Source of the DNA: Elusimicrobiota bacterium | GTDB taxonomy: Bacteria; Elusimicrobiota; Elusimicrobia; UBA1565; UBA9628 | Reading direction: 5' to 3' | Length of the DNA: 53,759 nucleotides | Assembly (NCBI GenBank): GCA_016191335.1 | Contig: JACPOW010000019.1 | Location: 1 to 53,759, forward strand | In this document: piece by piece, positions 7,010-19,000 of the stretch | Layout: every line of letters begins with the position of its first letter | How positions within the stretch are numbered: the stretch's first letter is position 1 | Notes under the pieces: model-generated | What the model saw: only the letters and a program-made list of their open reading frames with translations | Databases searched by the model: none | What the model was told of the DNA's origin: nothing | Position numbers and translations under genes: made by a program

Positions 7010-10000
7010 GTGACCCCTCGCTCCCTGCGCTTATTGGGACGGAAAATCACGGCGGCCGCGCTCGCGGCCGCCCTTGTGCTGTCCGGGTCCGGCCCCATCT
7101 ACGCCCAGGAGATCCGCGCGATCTCCGCCCAGAGCAAGGCCCCGGGCTACGCCGGCGAGACTGGGGCGCTGGCCCTCCCCAAGGTCCTCTCCCCTCTCTC
7201 TCCGACGGCGTTCAACGCCTCGCTGACGCCGTCCTTGCCGGTCCTTTCGGCGCCCTCGCTGACGCCGTCGGCCCCGGCCCTCGGCGGCCACGCGCGCACG
7301 CTCCCCGCCCTCGCGAACCCGTCCCTCGTCCCGGCGGCCCCCGCGGCCGCCTCGCCGCTCGCGCCCGCCGGGCGCCTCGCCGCGCTCAGGGCCCTGGTCT
7401 CCGGTCCGGCTCCGGTCACCCCCGACCGCCCGTCCCTCGGCTCCGCGAAGACCCCCGCCAAGGGCGCCGACGCCGTCCTGCCCGCCGAGGCCACGGCCGG
7501 CGACGCCAAGGAGTTCGCCGACGCCGCGTTCCGCCGCCTCCACGGCGAGGCCGGCGCCTCGGCCTCGGGCGCGGCCCCCGCTGTCGCCGCCGCTCCCGGG
7601 ACCCGGAGCTGGAAGCAGCGCCTCGGCCTGGCCGCCGCCTCCGTCGTCGCGGGCGGGGCCCTGGCCCTGCCCCACGGCGGAACCCACGCCGCCGGGGCCC
7701 TGCCGCCCGTCGACGTCGCGTCGGGCGCGAACTTCTCGGTCATCGGCCAGTACCTGGGGCAGGCGGGCTATTGGATCGGCAACGCCCTGGCGTTCGTGTT
7801 CCCGATCCCCGAGGTGTTCAAGGCGATCAAGGGCGGGAAGGTCGCGGTGCCGGCGTGGCGCGCGGGCATCCTCGTCACCGCGAGCCTCGCTCTCGGCCTC
7901 GTCAACGCGACCGTGGCCGGCATGCCGTTCTGGGGGATCCAGAACACCTTCGCCGCCGCGGCCATGCTGCTGGCCTGGCCCGCGGCGAAGTGGGGCAAGA
8001 AGGCCGCCGGCGAGGCCGGCGCCCTGAGCGGCAAGAAGTCGGCCGTCGCGACCGTCGTGACCTCGCTCCTCGCCCTGGCCTTGGCCGCGGCGATGTACTA
8101 CGCGGCGGCCGCGGTGATCCCGGCGGCGCTGGCGGCGGCGTTCGGCGCGGCCGCGGTCGCCAACGTGACCTTCGGCATCATGGCCGCCACCGGCGGCGCT
8201 TTCTTCCTGCTCTTCCTGCCCGACGTCATCTCCATCGTCCGCGGGCGCGCGCCGAACGGCTTCACCCCCGGCTTCTCTTTGCTGTTCCTCCTCGCCTCGC
8301 TCGGCTTCGTGGTGTGGACCGGCCACCTCGCCTGGATCGCCGAGCCCGGCTCGCCGCAGGCCGCCCAGTACGGCCTGTACGCCGCGCTCAACGCGGCCTA
8401 CGTCCTCGTCTCCGGGGCCAGCTGGTGGATCGGCCGGCGCGCGGCGAAGCCCGTCGTCGTCCCCGCTCCTTCGGACGAGGTCCCGCCGGCCGCCGAGCCC
8501 GAGCAGGCCTCTCCCTCGCGCGCCCCGCCGTCCCGCTTCGAGGGCCTGGCCGCGGCGGAATCCCGCGCCCACTCCTCCGCCCGGGCCCGCGCGGGCAACG
8601 TCCGCCTGATGCGCGTCGGCGTCGACCTCAAGAGCTCCGGTCCCCGCTGGGTCTTCGCCTTCCACGCTCCCGCCAAGAAGCAGATCCTGACCTACGGACC
8701 TAACGGCGTCGAGGCCCGCAAGTTCGGCGGCGACGAGCGCCCGGCGATGCTCCACCCCGAGGACCTCCCCGCCGTGGACCTCGAAGCCCGCCTCGCCGCC
8801 CTCGCCGAGAAGGAGCCCGGGTTCAAGCCGGTGCGCGCCGAGATCGTCGCGCTCGCCAAGGGCGGCCTGAAGGTCTACGGCTACGATTCCAAGAATAACT
8901 CGCGAGAAATGCCGTTGCCTTTGCCGGTCGTCGAATCCGCGCAGGTTCCGCCTTCGGCGGAACCACCGGCCGCTCCGGAACAGCCTTCGACGACGGCCGC
9001 CCCTGAGCCTGTCGTCGAAACCCCGGCTCCCGTGGTCGAGACCCCGAGCCAGGCCGACGCCGACATGGTCCAGGAGTACGGGCCGGTCCACGACGAGTTC
9101 CCCGGCCTTCCGGGTTCGCCTTCGGCGAACCCCCCGGCCGCTCAGGAACAGCCCTCGACGACGGCCGCCGCGGAGCCGGCCCTGCCGCGCAGCTGGAAGC
9201 GCTTCCCGGCGGAGGCGCGCGAGGCGACGAGCGCGGCGATGCTCGCGGCCAAGGCCGAGGCGCAGGCGCGCGCGCGCGCGCTGGCCCCGGACGCCCGGCT
9301 CGTCAGCGTGGCGATCAACCTCGTGGACCCGCGTTCGCATTGGATCTTCATCTTCCGCTCCGACAAGCGCAACGAGGAGCTGACGGTCTGGACGAAGCGC
9401 GTCGCGGTGCGCAAGCTCGGCTTCCGGCCGACGAAGGCCCCGACCCTCTGGGACACGCGCCTGGAGTCGGTCGGACCGCTCGACCGCGCCTACGCCGCCC
9501 TCAAGAAGGCGAATCCCCGCTTCCGGCCCGTGCGCGTCGAGGTGGACCCGGCGTGGACCGGGGCCGCCTCCTACCGCTTCCTCGACGCCTTCGGCCGGTC
9601 GGCCTTCGTCGGGGCCGACGGCAAGCCCGTCTTCGACGCCCCGGCCCTGCCGGTCTCCGCGGACGCCAAGCCCCCGAAGAGCTTCGAGAGCCTGCCCGAG
9701 GACGCCCGCGGCGCCGACGGCAAGTCCCTGCTGGCCCTGAAGGCCCAGGCTCAGGCCCGCGCCCGCGCGATCTCTCCGGACGCGCGGCTCGTGAAGGTCG
9801 CCATCAACCTCGACGACCCCCGCTCGCATTGGATCTTCGTGTTCCGCTCCGACAAGAACCGCACCGAGCTGACGGTGTGGACGAAGAAGATCGAGACGAA
9901 GCGCCTGCGCCCCGGCACCCGCCGCATCCCGACCCTCAACGACGCCCGCCTGGCGAAGGTCGATCCCGTCGCCGTCGCCTACGCCGCGCTGAAGGCCGCC

Positions 10001-13000
10001 AAGCCCGGCCTCAAGCCCGTCCGCCTCGAGCTGGTCCCGACCTGGAAGGGGGACGCGTCCTGGTCCTTCAAGGATTCCCGCGGCCGCGGCACCGCCGTCG
10101 CCGCCGTGGCGACGCCCGCCGCCCCGGCCCCCAAGCCGGAACAGCCGGATGAGCGCGGACCGCCGGCACCGACCGATCCGGCGCCTCCGGAAACGACGCA
10201 GCCGGCCCCGGCTCCTCCCGCGACCCCGGCCCCCGAGATCCCGAAGCCGGAAGTGCCCAAGCCTGAAGAACCGTCCTTCCCCGGCCCGCGCGTCGCCCCC
10301 AAGCACATCTATGAGGACTTCCTCGGCTTCCGCACCGTCAAGGGCGTCCGCCACGACCCGACGCTGAAGCCGTTGATGAAGATCGAGACCATCGACCAGG
10401 TCATCGACCAGATCTCCCGCCAGTTCAACATCAAGCGCGAGCGCGTCATCGAGCTCGGCGTCAAGTACCGCCTCAACGAGTTCAGCCCGCTCGAGTCCTG
10501 GATCGGCGTCTACGACCGGCTCCAGGCCGCCAACCGCGACCAGTTCAAGCGCTACGACTCGAAGAAGTACGACGGCTGGAAGAGCTTCCGGGAGCTGGCC
10601 AACAAGACCTACGCCCCCGGCTGGAAGGGAGCGCTGCAGCGCGCCCTCGAGTTCCACAAGCACTTCATCGGCGCGGCGGTGCGCTTCCCGTACCACCTGT
10701 TCGACATGTTCATCTTCGGCTACTTCCGCCAGGCGATCTCCTTCGAGTTCCGCCACTCGACCGAGGACTTCATGGCCCTGTCGGACAAGGACAACTTCGC
10801 CGAGCAGTGGCTCGAGTCCTCGATGCGCAAGGACGCGTTCGACGGGGCGGGCATGCTCGCCGGGCTCAAGGCGAAGGCGTGGTACCGCGCGGTCAACCGC
10901 TGGTTCATCGTCCCGGCCGCCGCGCCCCTGACGACCTTCCTCGCGCGCCGCCTGACGCTCGCGATCATGAGCGCGGTCGCGATGGGCCTGCTGGGCGCGT
11001 TCGCGCCGGTGCTGCCGCTCTCCTTCGCCCTGACCTCCATCCCGGTGCTCGGCCCCGCGATCGTCGCGGTGCTCAACGGCCTGCCCGTCGCCGTCGCCGC
11101 GGTGCCTTTCATCGGCGACGCCCTGGCGCCCGTCCTCGGGGCCGCGGTCGCGGCCCTGGCCAAGGACCTGATCCTCGGCCCGCTGCTCAACACCCTCATC
11201 CTGTCGACCTTGCTGACCTTCCCGGCGGCGGCGCGCGAGCGCATCGCCAAGCTGCGCGACGACGCCCCGCTGGCGAGCCTGCCGGTCAAGGGGCTGATCG
11301 TGGCCGTGCTCGGCGCGGCGGTCTCCTGGGAATTCTGGAAGGCCAACCTGAAGTCGTTCCTCGGCCTGGTCACGGTCGGCGCCGAGATCGAAGGCATCAT
11401 GACCTACGCGGGCACGATCGACTCGTTCATCGACCCCGGCGTCAAGGCCGTCACCGGCCGCGAGCTGCACCTGTTCCACAACATCGGCGCGGCCGTCGAG
11501 CGGCCGGAGGGCGACAGCCCGATCCCGTTCGGCGGCGCCATCACCTGGGGCAACACGCTCCTCTATAAGCTCCAGGCCCTGGCCGGCTTCAACATCTCCG
11601 ACGCCGTGATGCGCACGACCTTGATGGCCAAGGGCGCGGTGCTGGGCGAGAGCGCCCGCGACCTGCCGATGGCCATGCTGTCGGCGCAGGGCCTCATCGC
11701 CGCCGCGGGCGAGCGCACGCCCGAGCAGGCGAAGGGCCTGCCGTTCGACCCCGACCTGTGGAAGCAGCCGATGGACCAGGTCATGGCCCGGATCAAGGAG
11801 CTGTCGGGCCAGGCCGGCCACCTCGACGCGGAGATCGCCGCGGTCAAGGACCACCGCGTCCGCCTGCTGTCCGAGCTCGGCGACAAGCAGGCCCAGCTCG
11901 AGCGGCTCCAGAAGCTGAGCCGCCCCGTGACCCCCGAGGAGGAGGCCGAGCTCGCCCGCCTGAAGGCCGCGCTCGCGACCAAGGCCGACGAGGTCGAGGT
12001 GCGCGAGAAGCTGGCCGAGCGCCGCGACCTGCTGGCGCCGCCGAGCGACGCGGACGCCCTGGCCCGCCTCGAGGCCCTGCAGAAGGAGTTCTCGGGCCTG
12101 ACGCCGCCGCCGGACCGCAACGGCTACTGGGAGGACCTGGCCGCGCAGGACGCGTCGATGAAGGCCCTGTCCCAGCGCCTGGCCGACTACGCCGAGGGCC
12201 GCGGCGCCGCCGCGCCCGCCGGCGTCGCCTCCACCTTGAACCCCGAGGTCCGGGACAAGATCGACAAGCTCGTCGGCGAGATCGAGGTCCTGCGCGCCGA
12301 GGCCAAGGGGGAGGTCGCCCAGCGCGACGCCACCTCCCAGCTCCTCGCCTCGTCGAACCGGGTGCGCAACGCCGCCCTGCGCGAGCGCCGCGACGGCAAG
12401 GACATGCTGCGCTTCCACACCGACATGGCCAAGCTGGCCAGCGTGATGGACCTGGCGCTGTCGCTCAACGAGATCAACGCCGCGCAGGCCGCGATCAAGG
12501 AGATGATGGACCTGCTCGAGGCCAAGCGCGCGAAGATCGCCGCCTCCCGCGCGCAGAACCAGCAGAACCAGAGCGGAGCGGACCAGAACGCGGGCAACAC
12601 CGCCCAGTGGCGCGACGAGATCGACCGCGACGTCGCCGCCGACAACGACATGCTGAAGGACCTGGCCGACTCCGAAGCCAAGGCCGGGATGGTCTCCCGG
12701 ACGATCGGCACCTTCCAGACCGACATGCGCGCCTTCATCGACGGCATCAACGCCCAGGACCGGGGCCAGAGCGCCGACGCGGCGACGGAGTACCAGCGCC
12801 GCATCGACCTCCTGCCCCGGATCAAGGAGTGGCGCATCAACGGCGGCAACCCGAACGACCCCGACGCCTTCTCGCTGAAGAAGTTCAACGAGAACCTCGC
12901 CGAGGTCAACGACAACATCACCAAGGCCCAGGCCGGCCTGAGCCGCCTCGGCACCATGCCCCTCGAGTACGCGGGCGTGCTCGTCGTCGAGGTCCCCGGC

Positions 13001-16000
13001 CCCACGGTCTCGGTGAGCAACCCGACGCCGGAGCAGACCCGGCAGATCCTGGCCGACCGCAAGGTCTACTGGCAGGGCAAGAAGGCGGACTTCGGCAAGT
13101 CGCTCGACTCGGTCAACCGCATGCTCGACGGCGGCAACACGCGCACGGTGATCGACGAGTTCGGCGACCCGCACCCCGAGTCCCTGCCGCGCTGGAAGGC
13201 CCAGTCGCAGACCGAGATCTCCGAGGCGCGGGCCGCCCTGAACACCTACCTGACCCGGCTCGACGCCAACGCGGCCAGCATCAACCGCGTCGCGGGCTCG
13301 AACATCCCGATGCTGTCGGGCCTCGGCCTCGTCGCGCTGCAGGACGCGATCAAGAACTACGGCGACAGCCTGAAGGCCGTCCAATTCCCGGAGAGCGACA
13401 CGCTCGCGGGGCACACGGCGATGATGGACCTGGTGAACTCCGCCAAGCTCACGCCCCACGCGGCGCGCGAGATCATCCGCTGGTCCAAGGCCGACGCGAC
13501 GATCACCGCGATCGACGACGCGACGCAGAACGTCCTGCCCAAGGCCCGGACCGGCCTCCAGGGCGTCGTGACCATGCTCGACGGGGTGCTGGCCGACGTC
13601 GACGCCGACCTCGCGTTCGTCAACACCGGGACGGGCGGGGGCCAGGCCCTGATCGACCGCAAGACCGTCCTCCTGCGCGACAGGATCATCCCCGCGCTCC
13701 AGGGCGCCAAGTCGATGCTGACCGAGACCTTGATCCCGTACCAGCAGAAGTCGATCGACCAGGTCTCCGCCGCGAACAGCGACTACTTCAAGCTCTACGA
13801 CTCGAAGAAGACCGTGATCACGGAGGCGGTCAAGCTCAACAACCGCACCATCCCGTGGGCGTTCGCGACCTTCGGCGCGGCGGACGGCAACCAGGCCGAG
13901 GCGCGGCAGAAGATCGGCGAGTGGCGCCAGAAACTGCAGAAGAACCTCGACGGCTACGATGACGCCGAGGGGCACAATAAGGGCATCCGAGAGTACCAGG
14001 TGGAGATGGGCCAGCGAAAAGACCCCAATTTCACCGGCACCGAGGTCGTCTACGGCGAGACCCAGCCCTTCAGCCTCCCGAAGAAGATCGCCCAGTACAC
14101 CGCCGAGCGCGCGCAGCGGGCGGAGCAGATCAACACGCAGGACGCGCAGATCAACGAGATCATCGGCAAGATCGAAACCATTTCCAAGGGCAAGTACCAG
14201 ATGTCCCAATATCGCCTGCCGGTCGGGGTGACCGCGGACGCCGGGGGCGTGGCGCGGGTCCAGGCGGCCGTGGACGCGAAGGCCATCCAGAACCTCGTCG
14301 ACAGGCTCAAGGCGGTCGCCGACGAGCAGCAGAGCGCCGGGGGCATCGACCTGGGCGGCAGCGGCGGCGACGGCACGGTCCCCTCCGGCCCCCAGGCGCC
14401 GATCACGGTCTCGGAGAGCCAGCAGATCTCGCTGCTCGCGCTCGAGGCCGCCAAGCGCCTCGTGCCCACGAGCCTCAACCAGCCGGACAGCGCCCCCGCC
14501 GCGTACGCGATCGCGCGCTTCCTCTACTCCGACACCGTGGTCGCCGCCGGCGTCGACGGCCTCAACGTCAAGGTCCCGGCGACCGAGCGCTTCCTGGCCC
14601 GGATCTCGACCGTGCTCGGCGAGGCGATCGCCGACATCCCGAAGGACGAGGCCTACGCCTCCTCCAACGGCACGAGCGAGACCGGCGAGCAGGTCCTCGC
14701 GCGCAAGGTCCGGGTGTTCTCCTCCATCGACGGGGTCCTGACCGAGGCCATGACCTTCTTCCGGCTCAAGCAGACCTGGAACCAGGACCGTTACGGCAGC
14801 GTCGACAGCGTGCAGGGCTACTACGACTCGATGCGCGACATCTACAGCGGCGGCCAGACGGCCAACGACAACGAGGTCACGGCCCTGAACACGATGCAGG
14901 AGGCCCTGCGCAAGACGATGACCGACCTCGAGGACAAGCGGATCAAGATCTCCTCGTGGCTCAGCCAGCTCAACCCGAAGGAGAAGAGCGCGCTCAACAA
15001 CGTCAGCGAGGACGTCTCGCGGATCATGGACAAGACCCGCGCGGTCCTCGAGTCCAACATCGACTGGCACCGCCTGCAGGACCAGCTCGGCCGCTCCCGC
15101 GAGATCCTCCAGGCCCAGTTCTCCCAGATCGACGACAAGCAGAACGAGCTGGCCGCGCTCCTCAACGACCCGAAGAACTCCGTGCAGGACCAGCTCGACC
15201 CCGCGCTCGTGCGCCGCATCGAGGCCCTGCGCCTCGGCCGCGGCGGCTGGGCCAACGACGGCACCAAGACCGACCCGGCGTCCCTCGTCATCCGCAAGTC
15301 GGAGTACGGCGCCTTCGTGGACGCCCTCCTGGGCCTCGTCACGCAGGGCGCGCAGAGCTCGGCCATGGAGGTCGCCGCGATCAAGGAGGACCTGCTCCGC
15401 AACCCGCAGGGCCTGGCGTCGCTGATCCCGAACTCCAAGGTGCTCGAGTTCGGCGACACCGCCGACGGCTTCTACCTGGTCTACCAGTCCAAGTTCGCCG
15501 TCCCGCACGGCCTCGACACGAGCTCGTGGGTGACCCTCGGCAACATCGGCAAGGTGTTCGGCAGCAACGTCAGCGTCTCCGGCTACCAGCTCGCCAGCCC
15601 GCCCAGCAAGGACGGCGAGAACGCCCCGTACGGCGACAAGGGCGTCGAGGTCCAGGTCGAGACCCTGCAGGGCAAGAACTGGGTCAACTACCTGAACGTG
15701 AACCTCCACCGCTTCGCCTTCGACATCCCGGCCGACAACAGCGTCAAGACCGGAGCCGGCGAGAGCCGCATGATGATCTTCGACGACTTCGCGGTCATGC
15801 TGTTCGGCGACAAGCTCTACGTCGGCCTCGCCGGCTTCGCCGACGGGGCCGTCACCGACACGAAGGACAAGCCGTACTACTACGGCGGGAACCTGAAGAG
15901 CTCCCTGAAGCTGACCGAGGTCATGAAGCTGAACTTCGAGCAGCGGGCCCTTTTCGCGCAGGACCCCCGCAAGTTCCTCCAGGAGGTCAACCTCGACTTC

Positions 16001-19000
16001 ACCGGCTACGACCCCGACCTCAACCGCGACTTCACCATCACCGCCGAGGGCGCGAAGAAGAACTACTTCCGCACCCAGGTCGGCCCGCAGTTCGACCTGA
16101 ACCGCCTGATGAACCCCGACGGCGGGGGGGACACCTTCACGCTCGACCTGTACTGGGCCAAGACCTCCGGAACGGACGACATCAACCAGCAGCTCGGCGG
16201 CGTGAGCATCCTCAAGGGGTTCTCTCTGAAGAACGACGACGGCAAGACCTGGATGCGCATCGACAACCGCCTGACCGGCGAGATGGGCGCCAAGCAGAAC
16301 GAGATCGGCGACCGCCTGTCGGTGTCCTTCCCCGACCAGGGCCTGGTCGTCTCCGCCGAGGGCAAGATCATCGGCGGCGCGAAGACCTACTTCGGCGAGA
16401 TCTCGAAGAAGTTGAGCGGCCAATCGAACATCGCGGTCAGCTACGGCTCGCAGTACGTGGGCATGAACAACCGCCTGACGATCTCGATGAACACCTCGTT
16501 CACCCTCGCCGAGCTGTGGCAGAAGGTCAGCGACAACTCGGCCCAGAACCTGCGCGGCGGCGAGACCCTCAAGGCCTACAACCGCGAGCTCGGCGACTTC
16601 TTCGCCGGCGACGAGGCCAAGTCCTCCCGCACCGCGATGGAGCTGCAGAAGGTCTTCGAGCAGGACGTGGCCCGCAAGCTCGTGACCCAGGACATCGGCA
16701 ACCTGACCCGCGAGATCCAGGAGCTGCGCAAGGCCGGCGCGTTCATGGACAACTCGCGCGTGCGCGGCATGGTCGGCTTCGTCTCCAACTCGGTCTCCAA
16801 CGACCTGGCCGAGCGCGCGGTCGGCGGCGGCTTCACGGTCGGCACCTACACCGAGATGTCTCTATCAAAGACCCAAAAGCAGTTGATTGAATCGAAGGCG
16901 CAGATCCTCTACCGCGAGGGCCTGCGCCTGCAGGACCGCATGCTCTCCCTGACCAAGGACTGGCAGGCCGCCGTCGTCGAGGTCGCCGAGGCGCAGTGGG
17001 CGCTGAAGGTCGCGGACTTCGCGGTCAAGAACGCCCCGTCTGAGACCTCCCGCGGCGAGGCCGCGGTCCGCCTCGCCGACGCGGAGTCCCGTCTCCATCA
17101 GGCCGTCCTGCGGTACAACGCGCTGACGGGCCGCGACCCCCAGAGCGCGCCCCCGTTCCAGGACCTCAACTCCGAGGATCTGCGCCGGATGCTCGGCAAC
17201 ATCCGCCGCCTGATCGCCTCCCCCGACCGCCTGGGCACCATCCTGGGCAGCCTCAACGAGGAGTCCCTGAAGCAGTCGGTCGGCGAGAACCCCTTCAACC
17301 TCATCGACTGGATCCCGTGGGTGGACCGCCTGTCGGCCGGCTTCGGCGTGCAGTTCCAGGACATGATGGCCAACCAGGCGCTGACCATCGGGGCGTCGGT
17401 CCGCCTGCCGATATACGACCCCGGCTCCAAGAGCGCGGACAAGGCGTACGCGCTCGAATCCGAGGCCGTGCAGGCCGAGATGCGCCAGGCCTACGCGGAG
17501 CGCACGCGCGACGGCCAGGGCGCCCTGGAGCAGGCCCGCGTCTGGGACGCGCGGGCCCGCGCCGTCGAGCCCGGCGTGCCGGGCGCGGCCCAGGCGCTGT
17601 CCGACGCGATCCGCGCCTACCGCAACGGACTGATCCCGCCGGAGAAGCTGAGCGCGGCCTTCTCGAACTGGGACTGGTACATGTCCTCCACGCTCGAGGC
17701 GATGTCGCGCGCGGAACTGCTCCGGGCGCAGGCCGGCGTGACCGCGCCCTTCGAGCGCCCGACGCGCAACGCGGGGACGCCGCTGCGCCTCTCCTCGATC
17801 GACGACGCGTTCGCCGCGGCGTCGGCGAACTCCAACAACCTCTTCGAGATCGCCAAGCGCCAGGAGGCCGCGGAGGAGATGGCCCGCGCCGCCGACCACC
17901 GCGTGCAGAAGGCCTGGCTCGACATCAACGTCGGCATGGGCCTGACCGCGCAGGGCGTGGGCTGGCTGCCCTCGATCGGAATCACCGGCATCCCCGTGAC
18001 CCCCGTGCTCGGCTTCGAGCTCAAGCCCGAGGAGATGCGCGAGCTGCAGGTCAAGGAGCACACGCAGCAGGCCGAGTACTACAACGCCCTCAAGACCCGC
18101 GTCGAGTCCGGTCTCGCCGTGCAGTTCTACCAGAACATGGTCGCGCTCCGCTCGGCCCAGTCGCGCCTGGCGGTGTACGACGGCCGCCTGCTGCCCGAGC
18201 TCGCGGCCGCCGCGGCCTCGGGCGGCGCCGAGGCGACGCGCCGCTACGACCAGGCCAAGGTCGCCCGCGAGGCGGCGGCCCTCGAGTTCGCGCAGGCGCG
18301 CGAGACGATCAACTTCCTGCTCGGGCGGCCGGCCGACGCGCGCGTCGAGGCCGCGATCGACGAGCGCCAGGCCCTCGAGGCCCTGTCCCGCCTGCTGGCG
18401 GCGAAGGACCCCGTCGGCACCCAGCGCCGCATCCTGCAGGCCCGCGTGTCCACCGCGAAGGTCGTCGAGGACCTCGTCGACAAGAACCTGAAGGTCGAAC
18501 TGCTCCAGCTCGAGCCCGTGAGCCTCGTCGTGCGCTCGCTCGGCCGCCTGATGGGCGCGCTCACCGACGCCCCGATCTACAACACGGAGCTCGCCGCCGC
18601 CTCGCGCATCCAGACCCTGACCGAGGAGCGCCAGCGCGACGCCTACGACGGCCGCCGCGACGCCGAGGCCGCCAAGCTCTCCCTGCGCCTCAACGCCGCC
18701 CGCGACGCCCTGCGCGCGATCCGCGGCGAGGACGCGGAGAGCCTCCTCGAGAAGAGCCGCCTCTCCTCGCAGATCTTCACGCTCCAGGCCGGCCTGCTCT
18801 CGCTCGGCGTCGACCCCGACAAGGGCGTCGCCTCCGGCGCGGGGGCCGTGCCGAAGAGCTGGCCGGAGCTCACGCGGCGCCTGGCCGAGTCCGAGCAGAC
18901 CCTGACGACCGTGGCGCCCGAGGACCGCATCGACCTGCTCACGCCCGACAACCTGAAGCACCGCTCCGCGGCCTTCATGCGCTACTACTTCGCCAAGCAG

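Noticed and set aside
7031-16423. 3130-codon open frame on the reverse strand opposite the giant gene
   Set aside because: In GC-rich genes with G/C at third positions the complementary frame rarely meets a stop codon. The translation is compositionally odd (Arg, Gly, Val, Asp and Leu-rich), has no domains, and the forward frame has a signal peptide and domains.
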